From Nitrososphaeria archaeon (GTDB lineage: Archaea; Thermoproteota; Nitrososphaeria; Nitrososphaerales; JACAEJ01): a DNA stretch of 64,000 nucleotides. This document shows, piece by piece, positions 17,408-28,114 of the stretch. The notes beneath the pieces were generated by a model. That model did no database searches, was not told where the DNA came from, and worked only from the letters and a program-made list of their open reading frames with translations. How positions within the stretch are numbered: the stretch's first letter is position 1; every line of letters starts with the position of its first letter. The translations under genes and the position numbers were made by a program. The stretch spans positions 1 to 64,000 of the forward strand of contig JARVKB010000004.1 in assembly GCA_029775925.1 (NCBI GenBank), written 5' to 3'.

Positions 17408-19513
17408 ATGGGCTACACTCTGTTAATAGCTGAAAAGCCAGATGCTATGAGAAAGATAGCAGAATCTCTGGCAGAAGATGGAACACTAAAGAGATTGTCA
17501 ACCAATGAGAATGTGGATTATTATGAGTTTATAAGGAATGGAAAGAAGCACATAATAGTTGCAGCGGTAGGGCATCTCTTCAACTTAAGCCCTACCGGAA
17601 GAGGTGAATGGATCTATCCTATATTTGATGCTGAATGGAAACCCGTTTTCGAAGTTAGGAAACAATCCAGCTTTTCTAAAAGATACTTTGAAGTGATAAG
17701 AGAAGTAGCAAAAAATGCATCAGATTTCATTATATGTTGCGATTATGATACAGAAGGAAGCGTCATAGGCTTTAACGTTCTGAAGTTTTTATGTAAAGCT
17801 AAGGATGCAAAAAGAATGAAGTTCAGCACGTTGACAAAAGAAGAACTTATCGATTCTTATGAGAACATGTCCGATCATTTGGACTATGGGCAGATAGAAG
17901 CAGGTCTGACTAGACATTGGTTAGATTGGCTTTGGGGTTTGAATTTGACCCGTGCATTAACTTTAGCGATGAAAAATCAAGTAGAAAAAGGGTTCAAGAT
18001 TCTCTCAACAGGTAGAGTTCAAGGTCCAACATTGGCTTTACTTCTTGAGAGGGAGTTGGAGATACGAAGATTCATTCCAAAGCCTTATTGGCAGTTAGAG
18101 CTACATTGCAAAGTTGATGGTAATGAGATATTAGCCATGCATGAAAAAGATCGATTTTGGGATAAGGGTGAAGCTGATAAAATATTAAGAGATTGTGAAG
18201 GAAGAGACGCTGTAGTTAAAGACATAGTAAAAAGACAACATAGGCAAATGCCACCTCATCCCTTCAACACAACAGATTTACAATCTGAGTCTTACTCCCA
18301 ATTTAAGTTCTCTCCATCACAAACTCTCAATATCGCTGAAAGCCTTTATCAAATGGGAGCTATATCATATCCAAGGACTTCAAGTCAAAAACTACCTATA
18401 GAAATAGGTTATTTGAAAATACTAAAAGCTTTATCACTTTTAGAGGATTACTCTGATCTCTGTGAAGATCTTTTAAAGAAGGATAAACTAATTCCTTATG
18501 AAGGACCTAAAGAAGACCCTGCCCATCCCGCTATATATCCAACTTCCGAAGTTCCTGATTTGAGAAAGTTAACTACTCAACAAAGAAAAATTTATGATTT
18601 AATTGTAAGGAGGTTCATGGCTACGTTCGCTGATCCTGCTGTAAGAGAGAGTATAAACCTAACTTTAGCCATTGATGAAAATATTTTCATAGCAATGGGG
18701 AGAAGAAACGTTTCACTAGGCTGGGTAAAATTTTACTCTCCTTACACAACTCTTGAAGAGCAGATCTTGCCAGAAGTTAGAATAGGCCAAAGATTAGAGA
18801 ATTTAGTGATAAATATGCTTGAAAAATGGACAGAGCCTCCAGATAGATATAGCCAAGGATCTATCATAAAAGAGATGGAGAAAAGAAATCTTGGTACAAG
18901 AGCCACGAGGGCCGAAATACTTCAAACCCTTTATGAAAGAAATTATATAACTGGAAAGAGCATAAAGGTCACAAAATTAGGTGAAACAGTCACTAACGTA
19001 CTAAAAGATTTTTGCCCTAGAATAATAAGTGAAGAGTTGACAAAAAACTTTGAGGAAGAGATGGAACTCGTAATGCAAGGAAAGAAAAATAGGAATGAAG
19101 TTATAGAAGATGCCATAGTTTTCTTGATGGAAGTTCTTAGTGAAATAAAAAGAAATGAGAGAAAGATGGGAGAAGCATTACTAAAAGGTTTAATGGAATC
19201 TAGGGAAGAAGAGAGAAGGATTGGTGTTTGTCCAAAATGCAAAGGTGAATTAAGAATTATAAGATCTAAAAAGAGTGGAAAAGTATTCGTTGGATGCAAA
19301 TCATATCCTGATTGTGGAAATTCTTATCCATTGCCACAAAATACAAAGATAATTCCTTTGGGTAAATTATGTGAAAAGTGCTCAACTCCAATTATTCAAG
19401 TAAATAGAAGGGGAAAGAAACCTTTTTCAATGTGTCTTGATCCTAATTGCCCAACAAAGACAAATTCATCGTATAAGAATGTATTTAAAAATCAAAGTAA
19501 CGATAATGCTTAA
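17408..19513 (+). CDS. topA: Type IA DNA topoisomerase, archaeal TopA
   Basis: LLIAEKPDAMRKIAE Toprim, CDYDTEGSVIG, MGAISYPRTSSQKLP active-site Tyr, C-terminal zinc fingers. Confidence 0.9.
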   Translation: MGYTLLIAEKPDAMRKIAESLAEDGTLKRLSTNENVDYYEFIRNGKKHIIVAAVGHLFNLSPTGRGEWIYPIFDAEWKPVFEVRKQSSFSKRYFEVIREVAKNASDFIICCDYDTEGSVIGFNVLKFLCKAKDAKRMKFSTLTKEELIDSYENMSDHLDYGQIEAGLTRHWLDWLWGLNLTRALTLAMKNQVEKGFKILSTGRVQGPTLALLLERELEIRRFIPKPYWQLELHCKVDGNEILAMHEKDRFWDKGEADKILRDCEGRDAVVKDIVKRQHRQMPPHPFNTTDLQSESYSQFKFSPSQTLNIAESLYQMGAISYPRTSSQKLPIEIGYLKILKALSLLEDYSDLCEDLLKKDKLIPYEGPKEDPAHPAIYPTSEVPDLRKLTTQQRKIYDLIVRRFMATFADPAVRESINLTLAIDENIFIAMGRRNVSLGWVKFYSPYTTLEEQILPEVRIGQRLENLVINMLEKWTEPPDRYSQGSIIKEMEKRNLGTRATRAEILQTLYERNYITGKSIKVTKLGETVTNVLKDFCPRIISEELTKNFEEEMELVMQGKKNRNEVIEDAIVFLMEVLSEIKRNERKMGEALLKGLMESREEERRIGVCPKCKGELRIIRSKKSGKVFVGCKSYPDCGNSYPLPQNTKIIPLGKLCEKCSTPIIQVNRRGKKPFSMCLDPNCPTKTNSSYKNVFKNQSNDNA

Positions 19514-19554
19514 AACCAAGAATCTTATAAGTAGGGTGTAGTTTAGTATTCGAA

Positions 19555-19992
19555 GTGGAAATAATGGGAATAAAAAAGATGTTTTTAGGGCTTTCCAATA
19601 TAATTTTAGAAAGAATACAACAAATAATAGGCAAGAAAAGGCTTTTTAGATTTTATAGTATGTTTGGCATAAGAAGAATAATAGAAATGGCCTACTTATT
19701 TACTTTATTATTTTTATTCGCTGGCATAATAAATGCTCTATTAGAAATCGAGACTGTGAGCAAGTATTCCTCTGAATGGTCATTAGTTCGTTCCTTTGGA
19801 ATCCAAAGTTTCATGGATACCTTTTTGAACTTTTTACTGATTTCTATTGGTACTTTAGGAGTATATCTCATGTATATTGGTGGAAGAAAGACTGGTACAA
19901 GAATACCGAGCCTTTATGTTTTATCCGGTATAATTATAATTATATTAAATATGTTCATATTGTTATTCATAATAAGTTATAAAGGTGGATAA
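19555..19992 (+). CDS. Membrane protein of unknown function
   Basis: ORF 145 aa, hydrophobic segments. Confidence 0.55.
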   Translation: MEIMGIKKMFLGLSNIILERIQQIIGKKRLFRFYSMFGIRRIIEMAYLFTLLFLFAGIINALLEIETVSKYSSEWSLVRSFGIQSFMDTFLNFLLISIGTLGVYLMYIGGRKTGTRIPSLYVLSGIIIIILNMFILLFIISYKGG

Positions 19993-20041
19993 ATTTTCAA
20001 TTGATAATGTATAAAAATGACGATTTTTTATAATTAATAAA

Positions 20042-20281
20042 ATGAAGATATTTACTAAAGAAGAATTAAAAGAATACAATGGTAAAAATGGAAAGCCTGC
20101 ATACATAGCATATAAAGGTAAGGTCTACGATGTAACTGAAAGTTACCTTTGGGAAGGAGGGGAACATCAATCTCAACACCTTGCAGGGAAGGATCTGACC
20201 ATTGAGATTGAATATGCCCCTCATGGTGTGGAGGTCTTAGAAAGGTTTCCTATAGTTGGAGAGTTAAGGGATGGTAAATAG
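20042..20281 (+). CDS. Cytochrome b5-like heme/steroid-binding domain protein
   Basis: FTKEELKEYNGKNGKPAYIAYKGKVYDVTES...HLAGKDLT...HGVEVLERFPIVGEL. Confidence 0.75.
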   Translation: MKIFTKEELKEYNGKNGKPAYIAYKGKVYDVTESYLWEGGEHQSQHLAGKDLTIEIEYAPHGVEVLERFPIVGELRDGK

Positions 20282-20309
20282 CTATAAAAAGTTAATATAT
20301 TGATTGCTC

Positions 20310-20606
20310 TTAAGTAGAGTTCTCTTTTATACCAGTTATCTTTTGCCATAATTTGTGATGAGCATAGGCTTTTTCTCTGAATTCTTGAGCAATATCTTGA
20401 TACCCTTCTTCCATAAAGGCATTGCTTTCTTCCATCTCATAAGCTATTAGGAAGGATAGGGCATCGGCTATGGCGTTTTTCTCTTCTTCAGTCAGTCTTT
20501 GTAACTTTATCTCTGGCATCTTAATCTTACTCATTTCTTCTCGAATCTTTCTCAACTTTTCCTTTTTAACTCTCATTGGCTCATACCTCCAATTAATGAT
20601 AATCAC
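20310..20606 (-). CDS. Hypothetical protein
   Basis: ORF 98 aa directly upstream of the PurM-like gene. Confidence 0.5.
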   Translation of the reverse strand: MIIINWRYEPMRVKKEKLRKIREEMSKIKMPEIKLQRLTEEEKNAIADALSFLIAYEMEESNAFMEEGYQDIAQEFREKAYAHHKLWQKITGIKENST

Positions 20607-20621
20607 AAATAAACCGTCTCT

Positions 20622-21998
20622 TTAATCCATCGATCTAATATATTTGACAATAAAATCTCTTTTTTCAATAGCCTTTTTCACACTCTTCTCGACTTTAATC
20701 TTTAACTCTTCAAGATCATAGGGAGCATCTTCCCCCACCACCTTTTTAATCCTTGTGTAAGCAGACTCTCTGAACTTTAAGTTCAAATCTTTTTCTCCTT
20801 CTGAGGTCATCAAAGTTACCTTAGGTGTGCCTTTCTCGACAAATCCAATCTCCTCTATTTTTACTCTGGCTTTCCTAACTTCTGCCATTATATCCTCAAC
20901 ATAATCTTCAGGGACAAAAATCATTAAAGCGTCTAAAGAAACTCCAAGGTAGTCTATGCCCTTGCTTTCCAGCAAATCTAAAACTTTAGGGTTGACTAAA
21001 CTCTTAATTTCTTTTTCGTAAAAATAGAGTGCTGTGTTCGATAGCTTTGACATCTCATTCGCATCCCCTCTTATACCACCATTTGTAACATCTGTCATTG
21101 CACAAATTTTTCCTATTAAACCTGAGTTCAATAGCGCTTTACATGCCTTTACAAATTGGACATTCAAAGTTTCTAAGACCACGTCATGCCTCCCTGAGTA
21201 TATGGCTGATGTGCAAATCGTTCCGCCACCAGCACCCTCTGTCATAAGTATGATATTGCCTGGCTTTACTTTATGCCTTGCAGCAAGCATAGATGAGTCT
21301 TCGGCTATGCCAAAAGCGCCGACACAACCAGTCATCCTATCGCCTATGACCATATCTCCACCAATCCTTAAGGTGCTTCCTGTCAAGATTGGAATCTCGG
21401 TTAGCATTGATACAGCACTGACCCCTGCCTCAAAATCAAATAGTTTACCAACATCACCATCATCAGCAAGGTGAAGATCTATGAGCATGCCGATAGGTCT
21501 TGCTCCTTTGACATAAATATCTCTTAAAGTGGCTCTAGATGCATGGAAGCCAGCTAGGAAAGGAAAATCGCTAAGCCTTGAGTGCATACCATCTACAGCA
21601 GCGACTAAAACTCTACCATTAACTTCGATAGCCCCTGCATCATCATGATAAATTGGATGCAATAATACTCTTCTATCAGAAGGTTTGCCTGCTATCTCCG
21701 CTAATTTTTTATGTATAAAAAAATCTCCCTCTCCTCTCGAGCCAACGCCCATAAGTCCCATGCTAACCCCTGATTTAGGATAATTTAATACTGGTCTCAA
21801 AATGTTTGATTCAGGAATGATATTTGAATCTTTAACTTCCTCGATGATAGCATTAGCTAAGCATTCTGCAGATTTTTTACTTAAATTATCCTTATAGGTT
21901 AATATCTCATTTATTAACCTATTCTTCACTTCTTCTATACTCTTTCTCTTCGCTATCAGCTTTCTAGTTAAACCTTCAAGATCAGACAAAAGAATCAA
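20622..21998 (-). CDS. AIR synthase/PurM-related protein (methanogenesis-marker-2/SelD/HypE superfamily)
   Basis: GVGSRGEGDFFIH, DDAGAIEVNGRVLVAAVDGMH, TGCVGAFGIAE, GAGGGTICTSAIYS motifs. Confidence 0.75.
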   Translation of the reverse strand: MILLSDLEGLTRKLIAKRKSIEEVKNRLINEILTYKDNLSKKSAECLANAIIEEVKDSNIIPESNILRPVLNYPKSGVSMGLMGVGSRGEGDFFIHKKLAEIAGKPSDRRVLLHPIYHDDAGAIEVNGRVLVAAVDGMHSRLSDFPFLAGFHASRATLRDIYVKGARPIGMLIDLHLADDGDVGKLFDFEAGVSAVSMLTEIPILTGSTLRIGGDMVIGDRMTGCVGAFGIAEDSSMLAARHKVKPGNIILMTEGAGGGTICTSAIYSGRHDVVLETLNVQFVKACKALLNSGLIGKICAMTDVTNGGIRGDANEMSKLSNTALYFYEKEIKSLVNPKVLDLLESKGIDYLGVSLDALMIFVPEDYVEDIMAEVRKARVKIEEIGFVEKGTPKVTLMTSEGEKDLNLKFRESAYTRIKKVVGEDAPYDLEELKIKVEKSVKKAIEKRDFIVKYIRSMD

Positions 21999-22277
21999 TA
22001 TTGAATGAGTTTACCTTGATTTATATATTATTGTATTAAACTCTGAACTTTACATGACCTAATTCTTATTACTAATTGATTTACATAAAATTTAAAATCT
22101 AGAATCAGCTACCTTCCATACCTTTTTGATTAAAATGATTCGAGCTTTAGCTTGGAGAGTAGCTAAAGTAAGCTTTTTCTAACGATCCTTACCAATCATT
22201 AAAATTTTTATGCTGCCTCATCTTATACTTACATAAAATTTAACTACTAGTCTTATTTGAGCCTTCGATGAATTTTT

Positions 22278-23312
22278 ATGGGGAAAAGTGTTGCGTTGAT
22301 ACGTGGGGATGGTACAGGACCAGAGCTAGTAAATGCTATGATAAAAGTTCTGGAAGCGAGTAAGGCTGATGTAGAGCTCATCCCATGTGATGCGGGACTG
22401 GAATGGTGGGAGAAGCATGGAGGTGATTCATTCATACCTCCTGAAACTTGGAAGATACTTGAAAAATCAGCCGCCTGTTTTAAAGGTCCCACAACAACTA
22501 TACCGAAGCCAGGGACTCCAAAGAGCGTTGCAGTAAGTATCAGGCAAAGGTTCAATCTTTTCGCAAATGTTAGACCTATAAAGACATTTCCTAATATAGT
22601 TGGTCCTCTCGGTGCTGTAGACTTTATATGTGTTCGTGAAGCAACAGAAGGTCTCTATACAGGCATAGAATTCCGCTTTGATGATATCGCTATTGCAATA
22701 AGGAAGATCAGTAAGAAGGCCTCTGAGCGTGTAGCAAAATATGCCTTTAATTTAGCGAGAGAAAAAGGTTGGAAGAACCTAATAGTAATAACTAAAGCTA
22801 ACATAATGAAAGAGACTTGTGGACTATTCAGAGAAGTTGTAGGGGAAGTTGCAAAACAGTACCCTGAAATTACTGTAGAGGACTATTTTATAGACAATTT
22901 CGCTCAACAACTCATAAAGAACCCTCAAAGGTTCAATCAGAATGTAATCTTGAGCACAAACCTATTTATGGATATAATATCCGAGGAAGCTTCTGCTCTT
23001 ATAGGAAGTATAGGGTGTGTATACTCTGCCAACATAGGCGATAATTATGCCATGTTTGAGCCAGCTCATGGCAGTTCACCAAAGTATAAAGGGATGGATA
23101 AAGTAAACCCGACTGCTACTATCCTTGCTGGTGCATGGATGTTAGACTATATTGGTGAAAAGGAAGCTTCCAAAGCAATTTTTAAGGCTACTGAAGAAAT
23201 AATATCTGAGGGTAAAACCTTAACCTATGATTTAGGTGGTAATGCAAAACTATCTGAAATGGCTGGCGCTATAGCTCAAAGGACCAAAGAGATCATAAAT
23301 AAGATTAGATAA
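22278..23312 (+). CDS. Isocitrate/3-isopropylmalate (or homoisocitrate) dehydrogenase family
   Basis: LIRGDGTGPELV, FANVRPIKTFPN, HGSSPKYKGMDKVNPTATILAGAWML. Confidence 0.85.
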   Translation: MGKSVALIRGDGTGPELVNAMIKVLEASKADVELIPCDAGLEWWEKHGGDSFIPPETWKILEKSAACFKGPTTTIPKPGTPKSVAVSIRQRFNLFANVRPIKTFPNIVGPLGAVDFICVREATEGLYTGIEFRFDDIAIAIRKISKKASERVAKYAFNLAREKGWKNLIVITKANIMKETCGLFREVVGEVAKQYPEITVEDYFIDNFAQQLIKNPQRFNQNVILSTNLFMDIISEEASALIGSIGCVYSANIGDNYAMFEPAHGSSPKYKGMDKVNPTATILAGAWMLDYIGEKEASKAIFKATEEIISEGKTLTYDLGGNAKLSEMAGAIAQRTKEIINKIR

Positions 23313-23323
23313 GAAAATTCAGA

Positions 23324-23602
23324 TCAATAAACTATCTCAAAATTTGTAAAATTACCTTCATACTTTTCCCATTTGACATCAACATTTGTTACTTGGGCTC
23401 TCGGAGGTCCTACTTTGCACCACTCTAACATCTTTAAAACTTTGTCTTTATCTCCCTCAAAAATTGCCTCAACTCTTCCATCTTCAAGATTTCTGACATA
23501 TCCTTTCAGATCGAGCTTTAGAGCCATCTTTCGTGTATTAGATCTAAAGAAGACTCCTTGCACAAAACCTGAAATATAAACATGAGCTCTGACTTTATCC
23601 AT
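23324..23602 (-). CDS. acyP: Acylphosphatase
   Basis: VRAHVYISGFVQGVFFRSNTRKMALKLDLKGYVRNLEDGRVEAIFEG. Confidence 0.9.
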   Translation of the reverse strand: MDKVRAHVYISGFVQGVFFRSNTRKMALKLDLKGYVRNLEDGRVEAIFEGDKDKVLKMLEWCKVGPPRAQVTNVDVKWEKYEGNFTNFEIVY

Positions 23603-23614
23603 TATCGATCTAAA

Positions 23615-24124
23615 TCATTCCCATGGAAACTTTCCAAACTTTTTATAATATTCTATAAGGCCGCCAACCTCGAGCATTCTCTCTAAGAAATCAGGTTGTT
23701 TGTTTATTTTTATAACCTTACCATTCGAAAGATTTTTGACCGTTCCTTCCTTCAAATCCAACTCTATTAAATCACCTTCATTAGTTTCTTTTGAAATACC
23801 TTTACAAACAATTGCTGGAAGACCTATATTTATAGCGTTTCTATAAAATATCCTTGCAAAGCTCTCTGCTATGACCGCAGAAATTCCACAGGCTTTAATA
23901 GCTACAGGAGCTTGCTCTCTACTTGATCCACAGCCAAAATTTCTTCCTGCAACGATGAAATCACCTTTTTTGACTTTCTTAGAAAATTCAGGATCGATTC
24001 CTTCCATGCAATGCTCGGCTAACTCTTTTGGATCTATGCTTCTCGCTTTATACTTATAAGGTATTATAACATCTGTATCAATATTGTCGGAAAATTTCCA
24101 AACTCTTCCTATCAAAGATATCAC
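23615..24124 (-). CDS. leuD: 3-isopropylmalate/homoaconitate dehydratase small subunit
   Basis: [42 protein letters not shown]. Confidence 0.85.
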   Translation of the reverse strand: MISLIGRVWKFSDNIDTDVIIPYKYKARSIDPKELAEHCMEGIDPEFSKKVKKGDFIVAGRNFGCGSSREQAPVAIKACGISAVIAESFARIFYRNAINIGLPAIVCKGISKETNEGDLIELDLKEGTVKNLSNGKVIKINKQPDFLERMLEVGGLIEYYKKFGKFPWE

Positions 24125-25440
24125 CTCAAATAATCTCTCGGATCTGCTATTTTTCCTTTGATGGCTGAAGCGATTACTGTTGCCGGAGATGCCAGATAAA
24201 CTTTAGATTCAGTTGAACCCATTCTTCCTATGAAATTTCTGTTACTACTTGATATACAAACTTCACCAGCTCCGAGTACACCACAATGAGTACCAACACA
24301 TGCTCCACAAGTTGGGGATGTTATAAAGGCTCCAGCTTCCATCAAGATATTTGCTATCTCATTCCTTAAAGCGAATTTATAAACTGACTTTGATGCTGGT
24401 GTAACTATAAGTCTTACACCTTCTTTCACTTTTCTACCCTTGAGCATCCTTGCAGCTATCATAAGGTCTTCGGGTCTAGCGTTCGTACAGCTTCCAAGAA
24501 AAGCTTGATCTATAGGTATTCCCTCAACTTCTCTAACAGGTTTAACATTATCGACGCTATTGGGTAATGCTACATAAGGCTCCATTTGTTCCACATCTTC
24601 TTCCAAAACTTTATCGTATATTGCTTCTTTACCTGCATGTACCTCGAGCATCGGCTCCCTTCCCAAAGCCATCAAATATTCTTTTGTAACATTGTCCATT
24701 TCGACTATTCCTGCTTTAGCTCCTGCTTCAGTGGTCATGTTACAAAGAGTTGCTCTAGAGTCTATTGAAAACTCTTTTATTACACTACCTGTAAACTCTA
24801 TAGTCTTATAATTCGCTCCTTCACATGAAATTTTTCCTATTGTAAATAGAATCAAATCCTTAGCATATACGCCCTTTGGTAAACTACCGTTGAATATAAC
24901 TTTTATAGACTCAGGAACTTTTAACCAAATCTTACCGCCAGCCCATATGGCAGCTATCTCTGTGCTTCCCATACCGGTAGCGAAAGCACCCAAACATCCT
25001 TGGGTATTTGTATGAGAATCTGCACCTATTATCAGCATTCCTGGTACTACGAATTTCTCAATCATATATTGATGGCATATATTCCCTTCTTGTATGTGAC
25101 ATCCTTGAGCTTTTGCAAACTTTCTCATAATTGAATGGAAATTGGCTATCTGCTCAGAAGAAGAAGGATAGGTATGATCTATGTGCAAAATGACTTTGCT
25201 GCTATCCCATACATTTTTTATCCCTAATTCGTTAAGAACCTTTATGGCTAAGGGCGCAGTTCCATCATGAGCCATTGACAAGTCGACTTTTGCCACCATT
25301 ATCTCATTTGCATTCGCTACTTTTCCTGGCTCATCAGACCTTTTTAGAGAGAGGATCTTTTCGCTGAAGGTCAGCCCTTCATCTGCCAAAACTTTATCCT
25401 GAAAATCTTTATTGGCTATATTCATGCGCTGCATTATCAA
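24121..25440 (-). CDS. leuC: 3-isopropylmalate/homoaconitate dehydratase large subunit
   Basis: [50 protein letters not shown]; 4-nt overlap with the small subunit. Confidence 0.85.
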   Translation of the reverse strand: MIMQRMNIANKDFQDKVLADEGLTFSEKILSLKRSDEPGKVANANEIMVAKVDLSMAHDGTAPLAIKVLNELGIKNVWDSSKVILHIDHTYPSSSEQIANFHSIMRKFAKAQGCHIQEGNICHQYMIEKFVVPGMLIIGADSHTNTQGCLGAFATGMGSTEIAAIWAGGKIWLKVPESIKVIFNGSLPKGVYAKDLILFTIGKISCEGANYKTIEFTGSVIKEFSIDSRATLCNMTTEAGAKAGIVEMDNVTKEYLMALGREPMLEVHAGKEAIYDKVLEEDVEQMEPYVALPNSVDNVKPVREVEGIPIDQAFLGSCTNARPEDLMIAARMLKGRKVKEGVRLIVTPASKSVYKFALRNEIANILMEAGAFITSPTCGACVGTHCGVLGAGEVCISSSNRNFIGRMGSTESKVYLASPATVIASAIKGKIADPRDYLR

Positions 25441-25615
25441 AGACCCTATTTACAATTGTTGATAAACTCTTCGGTAATACAATTTATAGCATTTCATAAA
25501 AATAAAATTTATGTAATAAACATCCTTCATGAACAGGCAGAATTCTAATTTATGATCCGACCTATGGTAAATAATTATGGTCCATCATAATAAGTACTGA
25601 TAATGTAACTATTTT

Positions 25616-26212
25616 TTATTTCTTAGAAGCTTCATCGAATCTATTTGCAACTATAGACCAATCTATTGCTTTAAAAAATGCTTCGATATAGTCTGCTCGC
25701 TTTAATCCATAATCAATCATAAATGCATGCTCAAAAACATCCATGATCAATATTGGAATAGTTCCAGAAAGATGACCTACATCATGTTCGTTAATCCATG
25801 CATTAAGGAGTCGATCAGCCATTTTATCGTAATAAAGAACTACCCAACCTATCCCGCGCATCGTACCAGTGCTCTTGAAATCTTTCTCCCAATTTTCATA
25901 TGTTCTAAAATCCTCTGTAATCTTTTTGAATAGTTTTGAATTCTTATCAAGTTCTTTACCATCTTTTATCATATTTCCAAAATAGTATTCATGAAGTCTC
26001 ATCCCATTGAATTCCCATCCAAACCTTCGCTTCAATTCTGCGTATTCTAGAGTGCTTGTCTTTCCTTCTTTTAAAAGTGCATCCAACAATTCAGCTATTT
26101 TATTTGTGTTGTTAACATAGCCTTGGTACAGTGTAAAATGGTTTTTTAATAGCTGATCGCTAAAACCTTTAGTCCCTAGCAAATGCTCAAAATTCTTAGC
26201 TTCGTACGGCAT
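25616..26212 (-). CDS. sod: Fe/Mn-family superoxide dismutase
   Basis: LLKNHFTLYQGYVNNTN, GIGWVVLYYD, IMDVFEHAFMIDYGLKRADYIEAFFKAIDW. Confidence 0.85.
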   Translation of the reverse strand: MPYEAKNFEHLLGTKGFSDQLLKNHFTLYQGYVNNTNKIAELLDALLKEGKTSTLEYAELKRRFGWEFNGMRLHEYYFGNMIKDGKELDKNSKLFKKITEDFRTYENWEKDFKSTGTMRGIGWVVLYYDKMADRLLNAWINEHDVGHLSGTIPILIMDVFEHAFMIDYGLKRADYIEAFFKAIDWSIVANRFDEASKK

Positions 26213-26229
26213 ATTCTCACTAATATAAA

Positions 26230-26682
26230 TTAATCGGTTCTTGATAAAAGAATTTTCAACTCAGATATATGTTCTTGTTCATCCATGATGACATGCCTTA
26301 CATCATGTTCTAATGTTAAATGTTCGTAAGGTAAACTATCCTTCAGTTCGTTTATTCTCTTTAGAATGCCTGTATAAACATCGACTGCGTGTTTCTCATC
26401 CTTAAGGTTCACTTCTAGAATCTCTTGTATGTTTTTTGCACTATGTGTTTCTGCCATGCTCATTGTTGGCTCTCCGTCAAGCATGCTTATCAATTTTCTG
26501 AAAATATCTTCATGTTTTTTCTCATCTTCTGCAATCTCTTTTAGCCTTTCGATGATTGGTTCTGCGTTCAATCCACTCACAAGCTCTGCATGAGCCAAGT
26601 ACTGTATCCTTGCAGCATGCTCAAGTTGTAAGGCTTGATTCAACAATTTAATTATTTCTTCTTTTACTTTTGTTCTTTCCAT
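26230..26682 (-). CDS. Ferritin-like/bacterioferritin-type diiron protein
   Basis: Ferritin-like helices with EHAARIQY...EDEKKHED...EQEHISEL. Confidence 0.75.
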   Translation of the reverse strand: MERTKVKEEIIKLLNQALQLEHAARIQYLAHAELVSGLNAEPIIERLKEIAEDEKKHEDIFRKLISMLDGEPTMSMAETHSAKNIQEILEVNLKDEKHAVDVYTGILKRINELKDSLPYEHLTLEHDVRHVIMDEQEHISELKILLSRTD

Positions 26683-26833
26683 AGGTCTTTTTATAAAAAG
26701 CTTTTTTATATTCTTTACTAAAAATTGTTAAAAATAAGCCATAAAGACAAATTTATACATTATTCATAAGAAAATATTATATTGCTTTTGTTTTAGATTA
26801 AAGTTTAAAATCATGTGATACAAAATCATAACT

Positions 26834-27424
26834 ATGAGCTTTACAGAAGAAGAAATAAAGAGGGCAGCAGATCTAAGACTGTGGATAGAAACAAGAATCT
26901 CTGAGCTAGAGAGAGAAATTGAGAAATTAAGAGAGGCTTTGTCAATAATAGATAGCATATTGCGTACTACAAGCTTTAAAGTAGCATTGGAGCTCGCTCC
27001 CCAGCCCGTCTCTAAAGAGGAACCTGTTATGATAGTTGCTGAAAAGTTAAAACCATCTGAGGAAGAATTCAAAGAAGTCCGTCAACTGAAGAGAAGTAAA
27101 GATGGCTATATATTGGGTAATGCATATATTTCAAACTCAAAGTTAGTAATAATCCCTGCGAGTGATGTTAGATTAGAAGTTTCTACACCTCCCTTTAAGT
27201 CATTCTTTATAAATAGAATACTTGAAGGGATGAAAAGTAAGGATCAAGAAAGTTTGTCACAAGGCAAGATAAAAAGCGAAGAAATGATAAATTATAGTGT
27301 TGAAGAAGAAAATAACGTGATAAAGAAAATCATAATAGAAAATTATAGAGATAAGAACAGGTTAAATGAGATTATAAACACCATCACATGGGCTTTTACA
27401 AGAATGTTGGAGAAGACAAAATAA
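26834..27424 (+). CDS. Conserved archaeal coiled-coil protein of unknown function
   Basis: ORF 196 aa, upstream of the S3Ae gene. Confidence 0.55.
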   Translation: MSFTEEEIKRAADLRLWIETRISELEREIEKLREALSIIDSILRTTSFKVALELAPQPVSKEEPVMIVAEKLKPSEEEFKEVRQLKRSKDGYILGNAYISNSKLVIIPASDVRLEVSTPPFKSFFINRILEGMKSKDQESLSQGKIKSEEMINYSVEEENNVIKKIIIENYRDKNRLNEIINTITWAFTRMLEKTK

Positions 27425-27467
27425 ATTGAAGCAATTTATATTTAGTAAGTTTTAAGAGCCTGAATCG

Positions 27468-28109
27468 ATGGAGGTTAAAGTCATGGTCAAGACTAAGAAG
27501 GTTAAAGTCAAAGACAAATGGCGTGAAAAGAGATGGTTGATGGTTGAGGCTCCTGAGAGTTTTGGAGGTATGGTCCTTGCTTCTATTCCTACTACAGATC
27601 CCGATAAGGCTGTAGGAAGGGTTTTAGAGACAACGCTTTTTGACTTATTAAAACAAGATATTCAACAATATACAATAAAATTATACTTCCAAATAGTAAA
27701 AGTGGAAGGCGACCGAGCTTTCACAATCTTAAAGGGCCAAGAATATTCAAGGGATTATTTAAGAAGTCTTGTCCGGCGCGGTTCATCTATGGTCAACATG
27801 ATAAGGGATTACACAACAAAAGACGGCTTTAAGGTTAGGGTGTATGTTGTAGCCTTCACACAATTCAGAATAAACTCTTCGAGGAAAAGGGGGATAAGAG
27901 AAGCTGCCGATAAAGTTGTAAGTGATAAAGCAAAGAATATGACATATGATCAATTTTCACAAGAAGTCGTTTATGGAAAGATGGCCACAGACATACTGAG
28001 TGAAGCGAAAAAGATAACTCCGCTAAGGCACATCGGGATTAGAAAGATGAAATTAATATCTAGTGGAAAACCCGAAATAAAAGTGGAGCAAGTCACACAA
28101 ACCGCCTAA
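27468..28109 (+). CDS. rps3ae: 30S ribosomal protein S3Ae
   Basis: KVKDKWREKRWLMVEAPESFGGMVLASIP...GRVLETTLFDLLKQD. Confidence 0.9.
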   Translation: MEVKVMVKTKKVKVKDKWREKRWLMVEAPESFGGMVLASIPTTDPDKAVGRVLETTLFDLLKQDIQQYTIKLYFQIVKVEGDRAFTILKGQEYSRDYLRSLVRRGSSMVNMIRDYTTKDGFKVRVYVVAFTQFRINSSRKRGIREAADKVVSDKAKNMTYDQFSQEVVYGKMATDILSEAKKITPLRHIGIRKMKLISSGKPEIKVEQVTQTA

Positions 28110-28114
28110 TTATC

